64,000 nucleotides of DNA, taken from NCBI RefSeq assembly GCF_900111175.1, contig NZ_FOGI01000009.1, positions 344,654-408,653 on the forward strand, in the 5' to 3' direction. Positions 1-9,548 of this stretch are shown piece after piece; positions within the stretch are counted from its first letter, which is position 1; the number at the start of each line of letters is the position of its first letter. Made by a program: the position numbers and the translations under genes. The DNA is from Actinokineospora terrae (GTDB taxonomy: Bacteria; Actinomycetota; Actinomycetes; Mycobacteriales; Pseudonocardiaceae). A model generated the notes under the pieces. It ran no database searches and was not told where the DNA came from. It was given only the letters and a program-made list of their open reading frames with translations.

Positions 1-120
1 CGCACGGCATCTCTTGCCAGTTGGAGATCGCAGAGACACACGCCCGCGGATCGCCGAGAAGGCTCGATCACGGGGCGGTGAGGAGTTGGTTCAGCGCGTG
101 CTGAAGTACCGCTCCGACGC
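1..120. other. unassigned window edge
   Basis: The first 120 bases lie downstream of the leftmost gene. Short open frames run in from outside on the plus strand and stop within about 100 bases, but none shows a recognisable motif. This may be the tail of a neighbouring gene, which cannot be judged from so little sequence. Confidence 0.3.
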
Positions 121-921
121 TCAGGTGCGGTGGGCCTTGGCGGCGGCGATGGCGTAGGTGCCGAAGGCGGCGAAGCCTGCGGCTACCACCACCAGCAGCA
201 CGGTGCCGAAGGGTTGGTTGGCGAGGGTTCGGAGGGCGGAGTCGAGGCCGCCTGCTTCGGAGGCGTTGGCGTCGAGGGCGGCGATGCCCAGGAGGACGCC
301 GACGATGGCGATGCCGAGGCCCTTGGCGATGTAGCCGATCTGGCCGAGGCGTTCGACCACGCGGGGTTTGGGGAGGTCGCTGGTGTCGAGGTCCTTCATG
401 AAGGACTTGCGGAAGCCGGAGACGATGCTGGCGATGCCCGCGGCGATCACACCCACGGCGATGGCGCCGACGAGGAAGCGGCCTGCGGGCAGGGCCATCA
501 GCTCGGCCGTCATCTGCTTCTGCTTCTGGTCGCCGCTCTGGCTGCCGTTGCCGGTGGCGATGCGGATGGCGGCGATGCCGAGGGAGATGCCGACGATGCC
601 GCGCACGCCCGCGCCGAGGCGCTTGAAGACGCGCTTCCTGCCCTCGTGCCACTGGTAGCTCACGGCGGCCATCAGCAGCTGCCAAACGCCGAAGGCCAGT
701 AGGCCGATGGCGAGGACCCACAGGATCACCGCGCCGAACGGGGTGCTGGCGATCTCCTGCAGCGCGCCGGTCTGGTCGGCTTCCTGGCCGCCGCCGCCGA
801 AGGCGACCTGCAGGGCCAGGTAGGCGATGATCACGTACACGGCCCCGTAGCAGGCCATGCCCGCGCGGCCCAACCCCTTGACCACGTCGTTGTGGTGCGC
901 GCTGTGCACTGCGCTGGTCAT
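121..921 (-). CDS. DUF1206 multi-repeat membrane protein
   Basis: 266-residue integral membrane protein. The sequence holds three copies of a module of about 80 residues (roughly 15-90, 100-175 and 185-262). Each module carries two hydrophobic helices and a G-A-GI-A/G-like turn, giving six predicted membrane segments, which is the arrangement of DUF1206 proteins common in actinobacteria. No catalytic motif is visible and the function of the family is unknown. It begins with ATG and follows the VanW gene on the same strand, but a strong hairpin separates the two, so it is probably transcribed alone. Family call confident; role unknown. Confidence 0.85.
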   Translation of the reverse strand: MTSAVHSAHHNDVVKGLGRAGMACYGAVYVIIAYLALQVAFGGGGQEADQTGALQEIASTPFGAVILWVLAIGLLAFGVWQLLMAAVSYQWHEGRKRVFKRLGAGVRGIVGISLGIAAIRIATGNGSQSGDQKQKQMTAELMALPAGRFLVGAIAVGVIAAGIASIVSGFRKSFMKDLDTSDLPKPRVVERLGQIGYIAKGLGIAIVGVLLGIAALDANASEAGGLDSALRTLANQPFGTVLLVVVAAGFAAFGTYAIAAAKAHRT

Positions 922-983
922 GCGGCCTCCTCGGTCACGGTCCGGGGATGACGTGTCACCTGATCGGGTCGGTCAAACGTGAA

Positions 984-1015
984 AGGCCCGGTGACCACAC
1001 GCGGTCACCGGGCCT
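984..1015 (-). terminator. terminator after the VanW gene
   Basis: A perfect 13-bp stem (984-996 with 1003-1015) with a six-base loop lies just past the stop codon of the minus-strand VanW gene and before the start of the DUF1206 gene. There is no long T tract. The position and stem strength fit a terminator of the GC-rich type. Confidence 0.7.
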
Positions 1016-1027
1016 CGACGGGCGGAC

Positions 1028-2917
1028 TCAGGCCGGTGGGGGCGGCACCTGCGGGGCGGGAGCGCACACGATCTTGGGCTGCGGGTTGTAGCGGACCGTG
1101 CGGGTGTCGCGGCGGACCTCGCGGCCGGTGGCGGCGTCGCGCAGGACGCGGGTGTCGGAGGTGGTGAAGCCGTTGGCGCCGTTGCTGGGGGTGCACTTGC
1201 CGGTGGTCGGGCCGGGCTTCTCCTGCGGGGTGGTCTCCGCGGAGCGGCCGCCGGTGATCGACTCGACGGAGTAGCGCTTGGTGCCCCAGATCTTCACCGT
1301 GATCGAGCCGGAGGTCCAGATGGTCTGGATGGCCACGCCGGTCGTCGCGTCGTTGGTGAACTTCAGGTCGATGACGCTGCTGCCGTCGTGGTTCTGGAAC
1401 ACCGTCGCCTCGCGGGCGGCCGGGTAGCGGCTGATGTAGTAGCTGTGCTCCTTGTGGCCCGCGTCCTTGAGACCGGCGAAGTACGAGGCGTTGTACAGCG
1501 TGGTGGCGAACTGCGAGATACCGCCGCCGACCTCACGGCCCGGTGCGCCGTCCTTGATCACGCCCGCCTCGACGTAGCCCTGGACCGAGGTGCGCGGGCC
1601 GGTGAACCCGTTGAGGCTGAACGTCTCGCCCGGCTTGACGATGGCGCCGTTGACCTTCGCCGCGACGGTGCGGATGTTGATCCCGGAGTCGGCGGCGAAG
1701 CCCTTGGTGCTGAACTCGCCGATGACCTCCTTGATGCCGAGCTGGGTGGCCTGCTCGGTGGTCACCTTGGCCGGGGTCTTGGTGTACTCGACCTTGAGCT
1801 CGCGGCCGTCCGGCTCCTTCAGCACGTCGAGCAGGGTGGCGAACGCGGTGTCGTACTTGACCCCGGTGCCGTCGACCGAGGGGGTGACCGTCGGCGCGCC
1901 GCCCTCGAAGACGACCTGCGCGTCCTTGCCCTCCTTCTCGGTGGAGGCGAGCTGCGGCTTGACCGCGTCGGTGACCTTGACCAGGTCGAGCTTCGGGTTC
2001 AGCCCGCCGCCGTCGACCGGCTCGAACACCAGCGCGGACGCGATCACCGCGGGCTCGATCCTGGCGTCCTTGCCCTCGCCCTTGACCACGACCGGCCCGG
2101 ACACCGCGACCTTGGCGAGCTCGAACGCGGAGCGCACGCCCTCGGTCGTCGTCTTCACCGGCGTGGCGGTCACCGGCAGGGTCAGCGACCCGCCTGCGAC
2201 CCAGCCGTCGACGATGATCGACTTGGCCTTCGCCGCGTCGAGCTCCTGGCCCGCGACCGGCTCGACCGCGACCGGGGTGGCGCCGTCGAAGCGGATGCCG
2301 CCCTCGGCCGGGGCGCGGGTGCCCGCCGCCTTGAGCCGGTCGATCGCCCCGGTCAGCGCCGCGTCGTCGGTCGCGGTGACCACGCCGACCTCGCGGGTGC
2401 CGCCGAACAGCGACGACAGCCGGGTGAACGGGTTGAGCGGCTGGTCGCCCGCCTGCTCCAGGGTCGCGCCCCAGTTCAGCGTCAGCCCGGACCTGGTCGG
2501 GTCCAGCTTCTCCTCGACCGAGCCGATCTTGAGCGACACCGGCTGGGTGAGCCGCGGCTCGATCTTGTTGCGCAGCTCGCGCTCGGCGTCGACCTGCGAC
2601 AGCCCACCGACCTCGACGCCTGCCACGGTCGTCCCGCGCGGGACGTCACCGCTGCTGATCGCCAGGTCGATGCCGTAGAGCACGGCCAACGCGCCGACCA
2701 CCGCGCCCGCGATGATGGCGGGCTTGCGCAGACCCCCGCGCTTGGCCGGTTCCTCGTCCTGCTCCTGCGGCGTGCCGAGCTTCTCGGTCGGACCGTCCAA
2801 CGGCGACCCCACCGCCTGCGGTCCCACGTGCTGCGGCACCCGGGGCAGCAGGTCGGTCTGCTCGGTGTGCGACTCCGGCCATCTGGCCCCGTCAGGCCAG
2901 TCCTGGTCCTGCGGCAC
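1028..2917 (-). CDS. VanW-family envelope protein with PG-binding domains
   Basis: 629 residues. Layout: a charged cytoplasmic N-terminus (1-68), one membrane helix (about 69-90), an extracellular region with repeated putative peptidoglycan-binding modules (about 110-370), then a VanW domain (about 400-555) containing the family's NIRTVAAKVNG, PGETFSLN and GGGISQFATTLYNA stretches, and a short Pro-rich tail. It resembles B. subtilis YoaR-type proteins. VanW occurs in some vancomycin-resistance clusters, but its biochemical role is undefined, so I infer only a cell-wall function; no vanA/H/X neighbours are present. It lies 30 bp downstream of the GroES-like gene on the same strand, so the two may be co-transcribed. 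Confidence 0.85.
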   Translation of the reverse strand: MPQDQDWPDGARWPESHTEQTDLLPRVPQHVGPQAVGSPLDGPTEKLGTPQEQDEEPAKRGGLRKPAIIAGAVVGALAVLYGIDLAISSGDVPRGTTVAGVEVGGLSQVDAERELRNKIEPRLTQPVSLKIGSVEEKLDPTRSGLTLNWGATLEQAGDQPLNPFTRLSSLFGGTREVGVVTATDDAALTGAIDRLKAAGTRAPAEGGIRFDGATPVAVEPVAGQELDAAKAKSIIVDGWVAGGSLTLPVTATPVKTTTEGVRSAFELAKVAVSGPVVVKGEGKDARIEPAVIASALVFEPVDGGGLNPKLDLVKVTDAVKPQLASTEKEGKDAQVVFEGGAPTVTPSVDGTGVKYDTAFATLLDVLKEPDGRELKVEYTKTPAKVTTEQATQLGIKEVIGEFSTKGFAADSGINIRTVAAKVNGAIVKPGETFSLNGFTGPRTSVQGYVEAGVIKDGAPGREVGGGISQFATTLYNASYFAGLKDAGHKEHSYYISRYPAAREATVFQNHDGSSVIDLKFTNDATTGVAIQTIWTSGSITVKIWGTKRYSVESITGGRSAETTPQEKPGPTTGKCTPSNGANGFTTSDTRVLRDAATGREVRRDTRTVRYNPQPKIVCAPAPQVPPPPA

Positions 2918-2947
2918 GGTTCACCTTTCCCCTCAGAGGTACCCCGG

Positions 2948-3268
2948 TCAGAGGTACAGCCCGGTCCCGTGTTCGGTGCGTTCGCTCGCCACGGCGTGCA
3001 CGTCCCGCTCACGCATCACCAGGTAGGCCTGCCCGTGGACCTCTACCTCGAACTGGTCCTCGGGGTTGAACAGCACCCGGTCGCCCACCTTCACCGTGCG
3101 GACGTTCGTCCCCGCCCCCACCACGTCCCCCCACGCGAGCCGCTTGGCGACCTGCGCGGTGGCCGGGATGACGATGCCGCCGGTGCTGCGCCGCTCCCCC
3201 TCCTCGGGGGTGAGCCGCACGAGGACCCGGTCGTGCAGCATCTGGACCTCGAGCTTCAGTTCCGACAC
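2948..3268 (-). CDS. GroES-family co-chaperonin-like protein
   Basis: 106 residues, close to the usual GroES length of about 97-100. The fold signatures are LHDRVLVRL near the start, GGIVIP (the mobile-loop end), GDVVGAG, VKVGDRVLFN and a C-terminal YLVMRERDV strand. The start is GTG at 3268, preceded by a weak ribosome site. There is no groEL beside it; instead it sits between a thioredoxin/NHL gene (44 bp upstream) and the VanW gene (30 bp downstream), so it looks like a second, stand-alone GroES paralogue. It may serve a particular client or simply be a divergent copy; the sequence does not decide. Confidence 0.85.
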   Translation of the reverse strand: MSELKLEVQMLHDRVLVRLTPEEGERRSTGGIVIPATAQVAKRLAWGDVVGAGTNVRTVKVGDRVLFNPEDQFEVEVHGQAYLVMRERDVHAVASERTEHGTGLYL

Positions 3269-3311
3269 CGAGGAATGGTAACCGCCTGCTCGGGGTGGGC
3301 TTCCGGCGTGG

Positions 3312-5141
3312 TCAGGGCTGCTCGTCGAGCCCGCCCATGACCAGTGGCAGCCGGTGCGCGCCGGTGTCGGTCACCCGGACGGGGACACCCCAGTCCTGCC
3401 TGGTCAGGTGGCACGCGGCGTGCTCGGTGCCGTCGTCGTCGCAACTGGCGGCCTGCGCGACGACGTGCAGCACCCCCTCCGTCACACCGGCGGCGACGGT
3501 CAGCTTGCGGGTCAGGTCGGTGCCGACCCCGGCGCCGTCGACGAGCAGTTCCGGCGGCGACGAGGTGATCTCCAGGCGGGTCGACGGGCCGTACCGCTCG
3601 TCCAGCTTCTGCCCGGGCGGCGGGGCGAACACGACGGCGAGGTCGAGCACCCCGGCGGCGATGTCGGTCGGCGGCCTGCGGACCTGGTGGGCCTCGCCGT
3701 CGACCAGGTGCGCCGCGGCGACCGGGCGGGACAACCGGTGCGCGGCGGACTCGACGACGACCAGGTCACCGTCGACCAGCACGGCCCCGGAGGGCTCCGC
3801 GAGGCCGGTGGCGAGGGTGCTGACCTCGTTGGTCGCCGGGTCGTACCGCCGGATCGCGCCGTTGTAGGTGTCGGCGATGGCGACGGAGTGGTCGGCCAGG
3901 ACGGTGACGCCGAGCGGGTGCTGCAAGAGGGCTTGGTCGGCGGGACCGTCGCGGTGGCCGAAGTCGAACAGGCCCTTGCCGATCGCGGTGTGGACGGTGC
4001 GGTCGGCGTCGATCCAACGCAGCGCGGAGGTCTCGGAGTCGACCAGCCAGAGCTTGTCGCCGTCAACGGCGAGGCCGGAGGTCTGGGCGAAGAAGGCCTG
4101 GTCGGCGGGACCGTCGTGGAGGCCCTCGACGGTCGTGCCCGCGAAGCGGCTGACCTCGCCGGTGCGGGGGTCGAAGAGGCCGAGCGTGTGGTTGCCCGCC
4201 ATGGCGATGACCAGGCCTTGCGCGGGCTCCCACCAGACGAGGTCCCAGGGGCTGGTCAGATCGATCTCGAGACCGGGGCCATCGGTCGGGCCGTTGCGCC
4301 ACTGCCTGCCCGTGCCCGCGATGGTGGTGACCTCGCCGGTGTCGGTGTTGATGCCGCGCAAGAGGTGGTTGACGGTGTCGGCGACTACGAGGTGGTAGCC
4401 CACTCTTACGTGCTCGGGCAGCACGGCAACGGCGGAGGGCTCGGAGAAGGTGGGCTCAGTGCCGTCTTGCCTGCCGCGCGCGCCGGTGCCGTAGGTGGTC
4501 ACGACGGTGTCGTCCTTGAGCTCGACGATCCGGTGGTGCGCGGTGTCGGCGACGAGGACGGTGCCCTTGCCGGTGACCGTCGCCTTCGCGGGGAACCGCA
4601 ACTCCGTCTCGGCGGGCGGCGGAGGCACGTACGGACCATCGCCGCGGTGGAGCGTCCCCTTCGCCTCGTGCTCCGCGACAACCTCGGCGATCACCCGCTT
4701 GAGCGCTTCCGCATGCCCCTCACCCGCGGCGACGTGCACGACGTAACCCTCGGGATCCACCAGCACGAGCGTCGGCCACGCCTTCACCGCGTACGCCTGC
4801 CAGGTGGTCAGATCGGGGTCGTCGAGCACGGGGTGGTGCACCTCGTACCGCTCGACCGCCGCCACCAGCGCCTGCTCATCCGCCTCGTGCACGAACTTCG
4901 GCGAATGCACCCCCACGGTGACCAGGACGTCCCCGAACTCCTCCTCGATGGGGCGCAGCTCGTCGAGGACGTGCAGGCAGTTGATGCAGCAGAAGGTCCA
5001 GAAGTCCAGGAGCAGGACCTTGCCGCGGAAGTCACCGAGGTGCAGGTCCTTGCCGCCGGTGTTCAGCCAGCCACGCCCGATCAACTCGGCAGCGCGGGAC
5101 AGGCGACGGGGTTGTGCTGTGCTCACGGTGGAATCCAACAC
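3312..5141 (-). CDS. thioredoxin-like / NHL-repeat protein (NHLRC2 type)
   Basis: 609 residues. An N-terminal thioredoxin-like domain (about 1-155) contains the motif WTFCCINC (Cys 51, 52 and 55) where classical thioredoxins have WCxxC, so the CxxC pair is C52-C55 with an extra cysteine beside it. It is followed by a long beta-propeller of NHL repeats (about 165-480; segments such as VADTAHHRIVEL, VADTVNHLLR and IADTYNGAIRRYDP) and a C-terminal beta domain. The combination is that of the NHLRC2 family, found in bacteria and animals. The start is GTG at 5141; GTG at 5126 is an alternative. No signal peptide is evident, suggesting a cytoplasmic redox or scaffold role, which is inference. Confidence 0.85.
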   Translation of the reverse strand: MLDSTVSTAQPRRLSRAAELIGRGWLNTGGKDLHLGDFRGKVLLLDFWTFCCINCLHVLDELRPIEEEFGDVLVTVGVHSPKFVHEADEQALVAAVERYEVHHPVLDDPDLTTWQAYAVKAWPTLVLVDPEGYVVHVAAGEGHAEALKRVIAEVVAEHEAKGTLHRGDGPYVPPPPAETELRFPAKATVTGKGTVLVADTAHHRIVELKDDTVVTTYGTGARGRQDGTEPTFSEPSAVAVLPEHVRVGYHLVVADTVNHLLRGINTDTGEVTTIAGTGRQWRNGPTDGPGLEIDLTSPWDLVWWEPAQGLVIAMAGNHTLGLFDPRTGEVSRFAGTTVEGLHDGPADQAFFAQTSGLAVDGDKLWLVDSETSALRWIDADRTVHTAIGKGLFDFGHRDGPADQALLQHPLGVTVLADHSVAIADTYNGAIRRYDPATNEVSTLATGLAEPSGAVLVDGDLVVVESAAHRLSRPVAAAHLVDGEAHQVRRPPTDIAAGVLDLAVVFAPPPGQKLDERYGPSTRLEITSSPPELLVDGAGVGTDLTRKLTVAAGVTEGVLHVVAQAASCDDDGTEHAACHLTRQDWGVPVRVTDTGAHRLPLVMGGLDEQP

Positions 5142-5180
5142 GCTGGCGGTTGCAGTCTGTTCCTGGGCCCAGGATGTGGG

Positions 5181-5603
5181 CTAGAGCTGCCGCCACTGGA
5201 CGCAGGTGGGGCGGGCGGCAGTGGCCAGGAACTCTTTGAGGGCTTGGGTGAACAGGTCGAGGGCGAGTCCGGTGCCTGCTTCGAAGTCCGTGTGGTCGTA
5301 GTGGCGCGCAGGGGAGGTCGGATCGCCTATGGGGAGGCTGAAGGGGTGAACCGGGCAGTAGTGGGACAGGTACCCGAATCCGCTGTGGACTAGCGCCCAG
5401 AGCAGGTGATCGGGGACTGATTCGCCACTGAACTCCGAGACGACGGCTGGCCGGTCCAGGTGGAAGACCATGGCCGGGTCGGCACTCGGCTCGGACAACA
5501 GGACGACCAAGCGATCGACGTCATCCGGGGTGTGGGCAACGAACGTGCCGTCAGCGGGAAGTTCATGAGGATCATGAATCTCCCAGGCGGCTCTGAAGCT
5601 CAA
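5181..5603 (-). CDS. Imm1-family immunity protein (orphan)
   Basis: 140 residues resembling the Imm1 immunity family of polymorphic toxin systems: an early VDRLVVLL helix, a central strand region ending in the YDHTDFEAGTGL stretch, and the typical tail KEFLATAARPTCVQW. Imm1 proteins neutralise secreted toxins such as deaminases. No toxin gene is next to it: upstream is a large membrane-anchored protein, downstream the thioredoxin/NHL gene. The start is TTG at 5603, supported by GGGGAGAG eight bases upstream; no in-frame ATG or GTG is better placed. It may be an orphan immunity gene retained against toxins of relatives, or be repurposed. Confidence 0.65.
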   Translation of the reverse strand: MSFRAAWEIHDPHELPADGTFVAHTPDDVDRLVVLLSEPSADPAMVFHLDRPAVVSEFSGESVPDHLLWALVHSGFGYLSHYCPVHPFSLPIGDPTSPARHYDHTDFEAGTGLALDLFTQALKEFLATAARPTCVQWRQL

Positions 5604-5702
5604 GGTCTCTCCCCGGCGACTGGGTTGGATGTTCCGCTACAAGCATGGGTCTTTGGGTGGCTTGATCCAATCCCCACGGATCCTGGGAGAGCTGACCGCG
5701 GG

Positions 5703-7901
5703 TCAGGAGGTTCGGCGGAGCATGCGGGTTACGCCTGCGGCGACGGTGGTGGCGAGGATCCAGCCCAGGGCTATGAAGACGGCGGAGATCCATTGGGAGG
5801 GGCCGTCTACGGTCCATTTGTTCTTGTGGCCGAAGTCGACGATGGGGACTAGGAGGTCCAGGGTGTAGAGGACCGGGTTCCAGACGAGGTGGTCGTCGGT
5901 GTTGGATTCGTGGGGGGTTGGGATCAGGGAGAACCAGAGGGTTCCGGCGATGAGGAAGCCGAAGAGCCACGCGAGGGCTCGGGTGGGGCGGTAGCCGTAG
6001 CCGACCATCCAGCGTTGGAGCCAGCTCCACAGGCGGATGCCGGGGGCGGCTAGGCGAGCTCCGTCGGCCAGGGCGTTGTAGCGGCAGCGTTGTTTTTCCA
6101 CCAGTACGGTCGCGGCGTGTTCTTCGTTGCCCGCGGCGCGGAGCATGTGGGCGAATTGGTCGTAGGGACCGGGGCGGTAGACGTCGCGCATGCCTTCGCG
6201 GAGCCAGTGGAGTCGGCGTTCGATCTCGGCGTCGTCGTCGAGTTCGACCGGGACGGTGAGGGCGTCGTAGCGGAAGTCCTCCAGTTCGATGCCGCCCCGG
6301 GCGCGCCAGAGGGTCTCGTTGTCGGTGAGGAAGGCGCAGCGGGCGTGGCGCAGGTCGATGCGGCCGCGGGGTGCGGTGGCGACGTCGAGGCGGAGTTCCT
6401 GGGTCTGGATGCCGAAGGCGTTGAGGGCCACCGGGTCGTGGTCGTTGCCCAGTTCGGCGCCGTGGAAGTTGGTCTCCCGCAGGATCTCCGCGCGGCGCAT
6501 GCGGATCTCGCCGTGCGCGGCGAACGGTTCGGCGCAGATCAGGTCGCGGCCGATGTGCGACACGCGCAGGTCGAGCGACGGCTTCGGGGACGAGTCCCGC
6601 GCGTAGCTGCCCGGTGCGACGAACCGGCTGCCGCGCAGGTCCAGGTTCGCGCCGACCTTCGCGCCCGGCAGCAGCACCGAGCCGAACACCAGCAGCGACC
6701 GGCCGTCGAGGTTGCCGCCGACCGAGAACCGGCGCCCCTCGACGGCGTCCCCGTGCCGGTTGCTCAGCACGGCCCGGTCGAACAGCACGCTGCCCTGCAC
6801 CTTCACGTCGACCAGCCGGATCTGCCCCGCGACCCGCGCGTCCCGGGCGTCGATGCCGCCGCGGACCTCGGTGCCGTCCAGGTGCAGCGCTCGGTCGGCG
6901 TACGGCCCGGGCGCCCCGGCCTGCTCGACGAACGCCTCCCGCCCGCCGGACAGGTCGACCCGCGAGTGCGACAGGCGCAGCGAGCCGCCGATGTGGGCGT
7001 TGACGATGCGGACGGTGCCGGTGCTGCTGAAGTCGCGGTCGAGGTTGACGTTGCCGTCGACCCTGGACCGGTCGGCGACGAGGGTGGCGTTGGGGTCGAA
7101 GAACGGGTCGTCCGGGGGAACCGGGCGGGAGTGCTCGGTGCGCGGGGTGAGCTGCGCGCCGCGCAGGGAGAAGTCGCTGTCGACGCGGGCGCTGGGCAGG
7201 AAGAGTTGGCCGTCGCAGCGGAACCGGGCGCCGGTGCGGGGGTCGGCCGTCAGGTGCAGGTTGCCGCCGACCTGCAGGCCGTTGCCGTTCATGGCGATGC
7301 CGCGCGGGTTGTCCAGGTGGGCGCCCGCGAAGTTGAGGTTGCCGCCGCTGCGCAGGCCGGGGATGCGGACCTCACCCCTGGCGACGAGGCTCGACGCCAG
7401 CAGCGCGCCCGCCAGGTGCAACCGGTCGCCGTGCAGGGCGGGGCCCTTGGTCGGGGCAAGAGTGGCGCCGGTGAGCACGAGGGTGCCGTGGATCTCGCCG
7501 TCGGTCAGGTCGAGGCTGCCCGCGATAACAGTGCCACCGACGAACTGCAGGTCGTTGTCGCTGCGCAGGTTGCGGCCCTGGAGCCCTGGCAGCCAGCAGT
7601 TCCGGAACTCGACACCAGCGAGGCGGGCCTGCCGCATGTCCGGCGGCTGCTCGAACCGGCAGCGGACAAACTCCAGCAGGTAAGGGAACTCCACCGCGCG
7701 TAGATCGAGCGGACCGACCAGGTAGCGGTCACTGACGCTGACTACCGGAACCGTCGTCGGTCTACGCCGCCGCAGCACCCCGCCGTTCTCCGGGTCTACA
7801 CGCCGCACGACGTCTGGAGCCTGCATGACGGCCCACTCGGGCGGGTCGGGGGAGTGCGGGTCCAGCACACCCCCGACCTCGTCGGTCTCGCGTCCGGCCA
7901 C
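5703..7901 (-). CDS. large membrane-anchored beta-repeat protein
   Basis: 732 residues. The first 500 or so form irregular repeats of about 20-25 residues of the type vGGNLxLxgaxL / iGGSLRLSHSRVDL, suggesting a long right-handed beta-solenoid related to bactofilin or pentapeptide folds. This is followed by a helical segment and three hydrophobic helices near the C-terminus (about 640-725). Streptomyces homologues are often labelled membrane-associated oxidoreductase, but I see no cofactor-binding motif, so that label is unsupported. The start is GTG at 7901. The solenoid would lie on one side of the membrane and be held by the C-terminal helices. Function unknown. Confidence 0.7.
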   Translation of the reverse strand: MAGRETDEVGGVLDPHSPDPPEWAVMQAPDVVRRVDPENGGVLRRRRPTTVPVVSVSDRYLVGPLDLRAVEFPYLLEFVRCRFEQPPDMRQARLAGVEFRNCWLPGLQGRNLRSDNDLQFVGGTVIAGSLDLTDGEIHGTLVLTGATLAPTKGPALHGDRLHLAGALLASSLVARGEVRIPGLRSGGNLNFAGAHLDNPRGIAMNGNGLQVGGNLHLTADPRTGARFRCDGQLFLPSARVDSDFSLRGAQLTPRTEHSRPVPPDDPFFDPNATLVADRSRVDGNVNLDRDFSSTGTVRIVNAHIGGSLRLSHSRVDLSGGREAFVEQAGAPGPYADRALHLDGTEVRGGIDARDARVAGQIRLVDVKVQGSVLFDRAVLSNRHGDAVEGRRFSVGGNLDGRSLLVFGSVLLPGAKVGANLDLRGSRFVAPGSYARDSSPKPSLDLRVSHIGRDLICAEPFAAHGEIRMRRAEILRETNFHGAELGNDHDPVALNAFGIQTQELRLDVATAPRGRIDLRHARCAFLTDNETLWRARGGIELEDFRYDALTVPVELDDDAEIERRLHWLREGMRDVYRPGPYDQFAHMLRAAGNEEHAATVLVEKQRCRYNALADGARLAAPGIRLWSWLQRWMVGYGYRPTRALAWLFGFLIAGTLWFSLIPTPHESNTDDHLVWNPVLYTLDLLVPIVDFGHKNKWTVDGPSQWISAVFIALGWILATTVAAGVTRMLRRTS

Positions 7902-7960
7902 GGCGTCCCCCTCCCCTCAGAAGGGAGAACGCACACCGGTCACGCTTCGTTCCCGGGGGA

Positions 7961-8710
<750 letters not shown>

Positions 8711-8717
8711 CGGGGGC

Positions 8718-9548
8718 TCACCTGGCCTTCTGTTGCTTGGCTTCCAACCGGCGCACCACGTAGCCCAGCGGCAGGGTGATCACCAGGTAGGCGGCACCGG
8801 CCAGCACCAGCGGGGTGGAGTCGGCGTACTCGGTCGCCAGGTCGCCGCCGAACTTCGACAGCTCGGTGGTCAGCGAGGTCACGCCGAGCACAAACACCAG
8901 CGAGGAGTCCTTGAACAGCAGGATCAGCTCGTTGGTCAGCGGCGGGATCACGATCCGCAGCGCCTGCGGGATGACGATCGACACCATCGCCCTGGTGTGC
9001 GACATGCCCAGCGAGCGGGCCGCCTCGGTCTGCCCGCGCGGCACCGCCTGGATGCCCGCGCGGAACGTCTCGGCCATGTACGCCGAGGCCACCAGCCCCA
9101 GCGCGACGGCGACCGTGCCGTACTGGTCGAACGGGAACTTCATCCCGGGGAAGGCCACCGGCAGGCCGAAGCCGAAGATCAGGAAGACGACCAGGGCGGG
9201 CAGCCCGCGGAAGACCTCGATGTAGGCCAGCGCGAAGCCCCGGTACACCGCGATCGACGACAGCCGCGCGAGCGCCACGACCAGCCCGAGCACGAACCCG
9301 ACCACGTACGCCGACAGCGTGTAGATGACCGTGTTCTTGAGCGCGATGGTGATCAGCTCGGGGAACGCCTGCTTCGCGACCTCGAGGTCGGCGAAGTTCT
9401 CCACCACCGCTTTCCAGTCGGCGGACAGCGCGATGAAGAGCACCGCGGCGGCGAAGATCGCGTACTGGGCGCTGCGGGCGATCCGCTGCCGCTTGCGCGG
9501 GCTGAGGCGGGCCCGGGGTGCCGGGCCCGCCTCCTGGCCGTGGCTCAC
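8718..9548 (-). CDS. polar amino acid ABC transporter permease
   Basis: 276 residues from a GTG start at 9548 that overlaps the stop of the binding-protein gene (GTGA). The open frame runs further upstream but only as a shadow of the binding protein. It has an N-terminal membrane helix, then the core permease with the EAA-type loop (EAARSLGMSHTRAMVSIVIPQALR) and about five helices, typical of HisM/GlnP family permeases. Only one permease gene is present, so it probably forms a homodimer, unlike the GluC/GluD pair of corynebacteria. Confidence 0.9.
   Translation of the reverse strand: MSHGQEAGPAPRARLSPRKRQRIARSAQYAIFAAAVLFIALSADWKAVVENFADLEVAKQAFPELITIALKNTVIYTLSAYVVGFVLGLVVALARLSSIAVYRGFALAYIEVFRGLPALVVFLIFGFGLPVAFPGMKFPFDQYGTVAVALGLVASAYMAETFRAGIQAVPRGQTEAARSLGMSHTRAMVSIVIPQALRIVIPPLTNELILLFKDSSLVFVLGVTSLTTELSKFGGDLATEYADSTPLVLAGAAYLVITLPLGYVVRRLEAKQQKAR

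Noticed and set aside
1028..2917. Vancomycin-resistance cluster
   Set aside because: Only a VanW-domain protein is present; no vanH, vanA or vanX homologues in the neighbourhood.
1388..3340. Long open frame antisense to the VanW and GroES-like genes
   Set aside because: Arg/Asp/Leu-rich composition typical of a GC-rich shadow frame; the opposite strand encodes recognised families over the same stretch.
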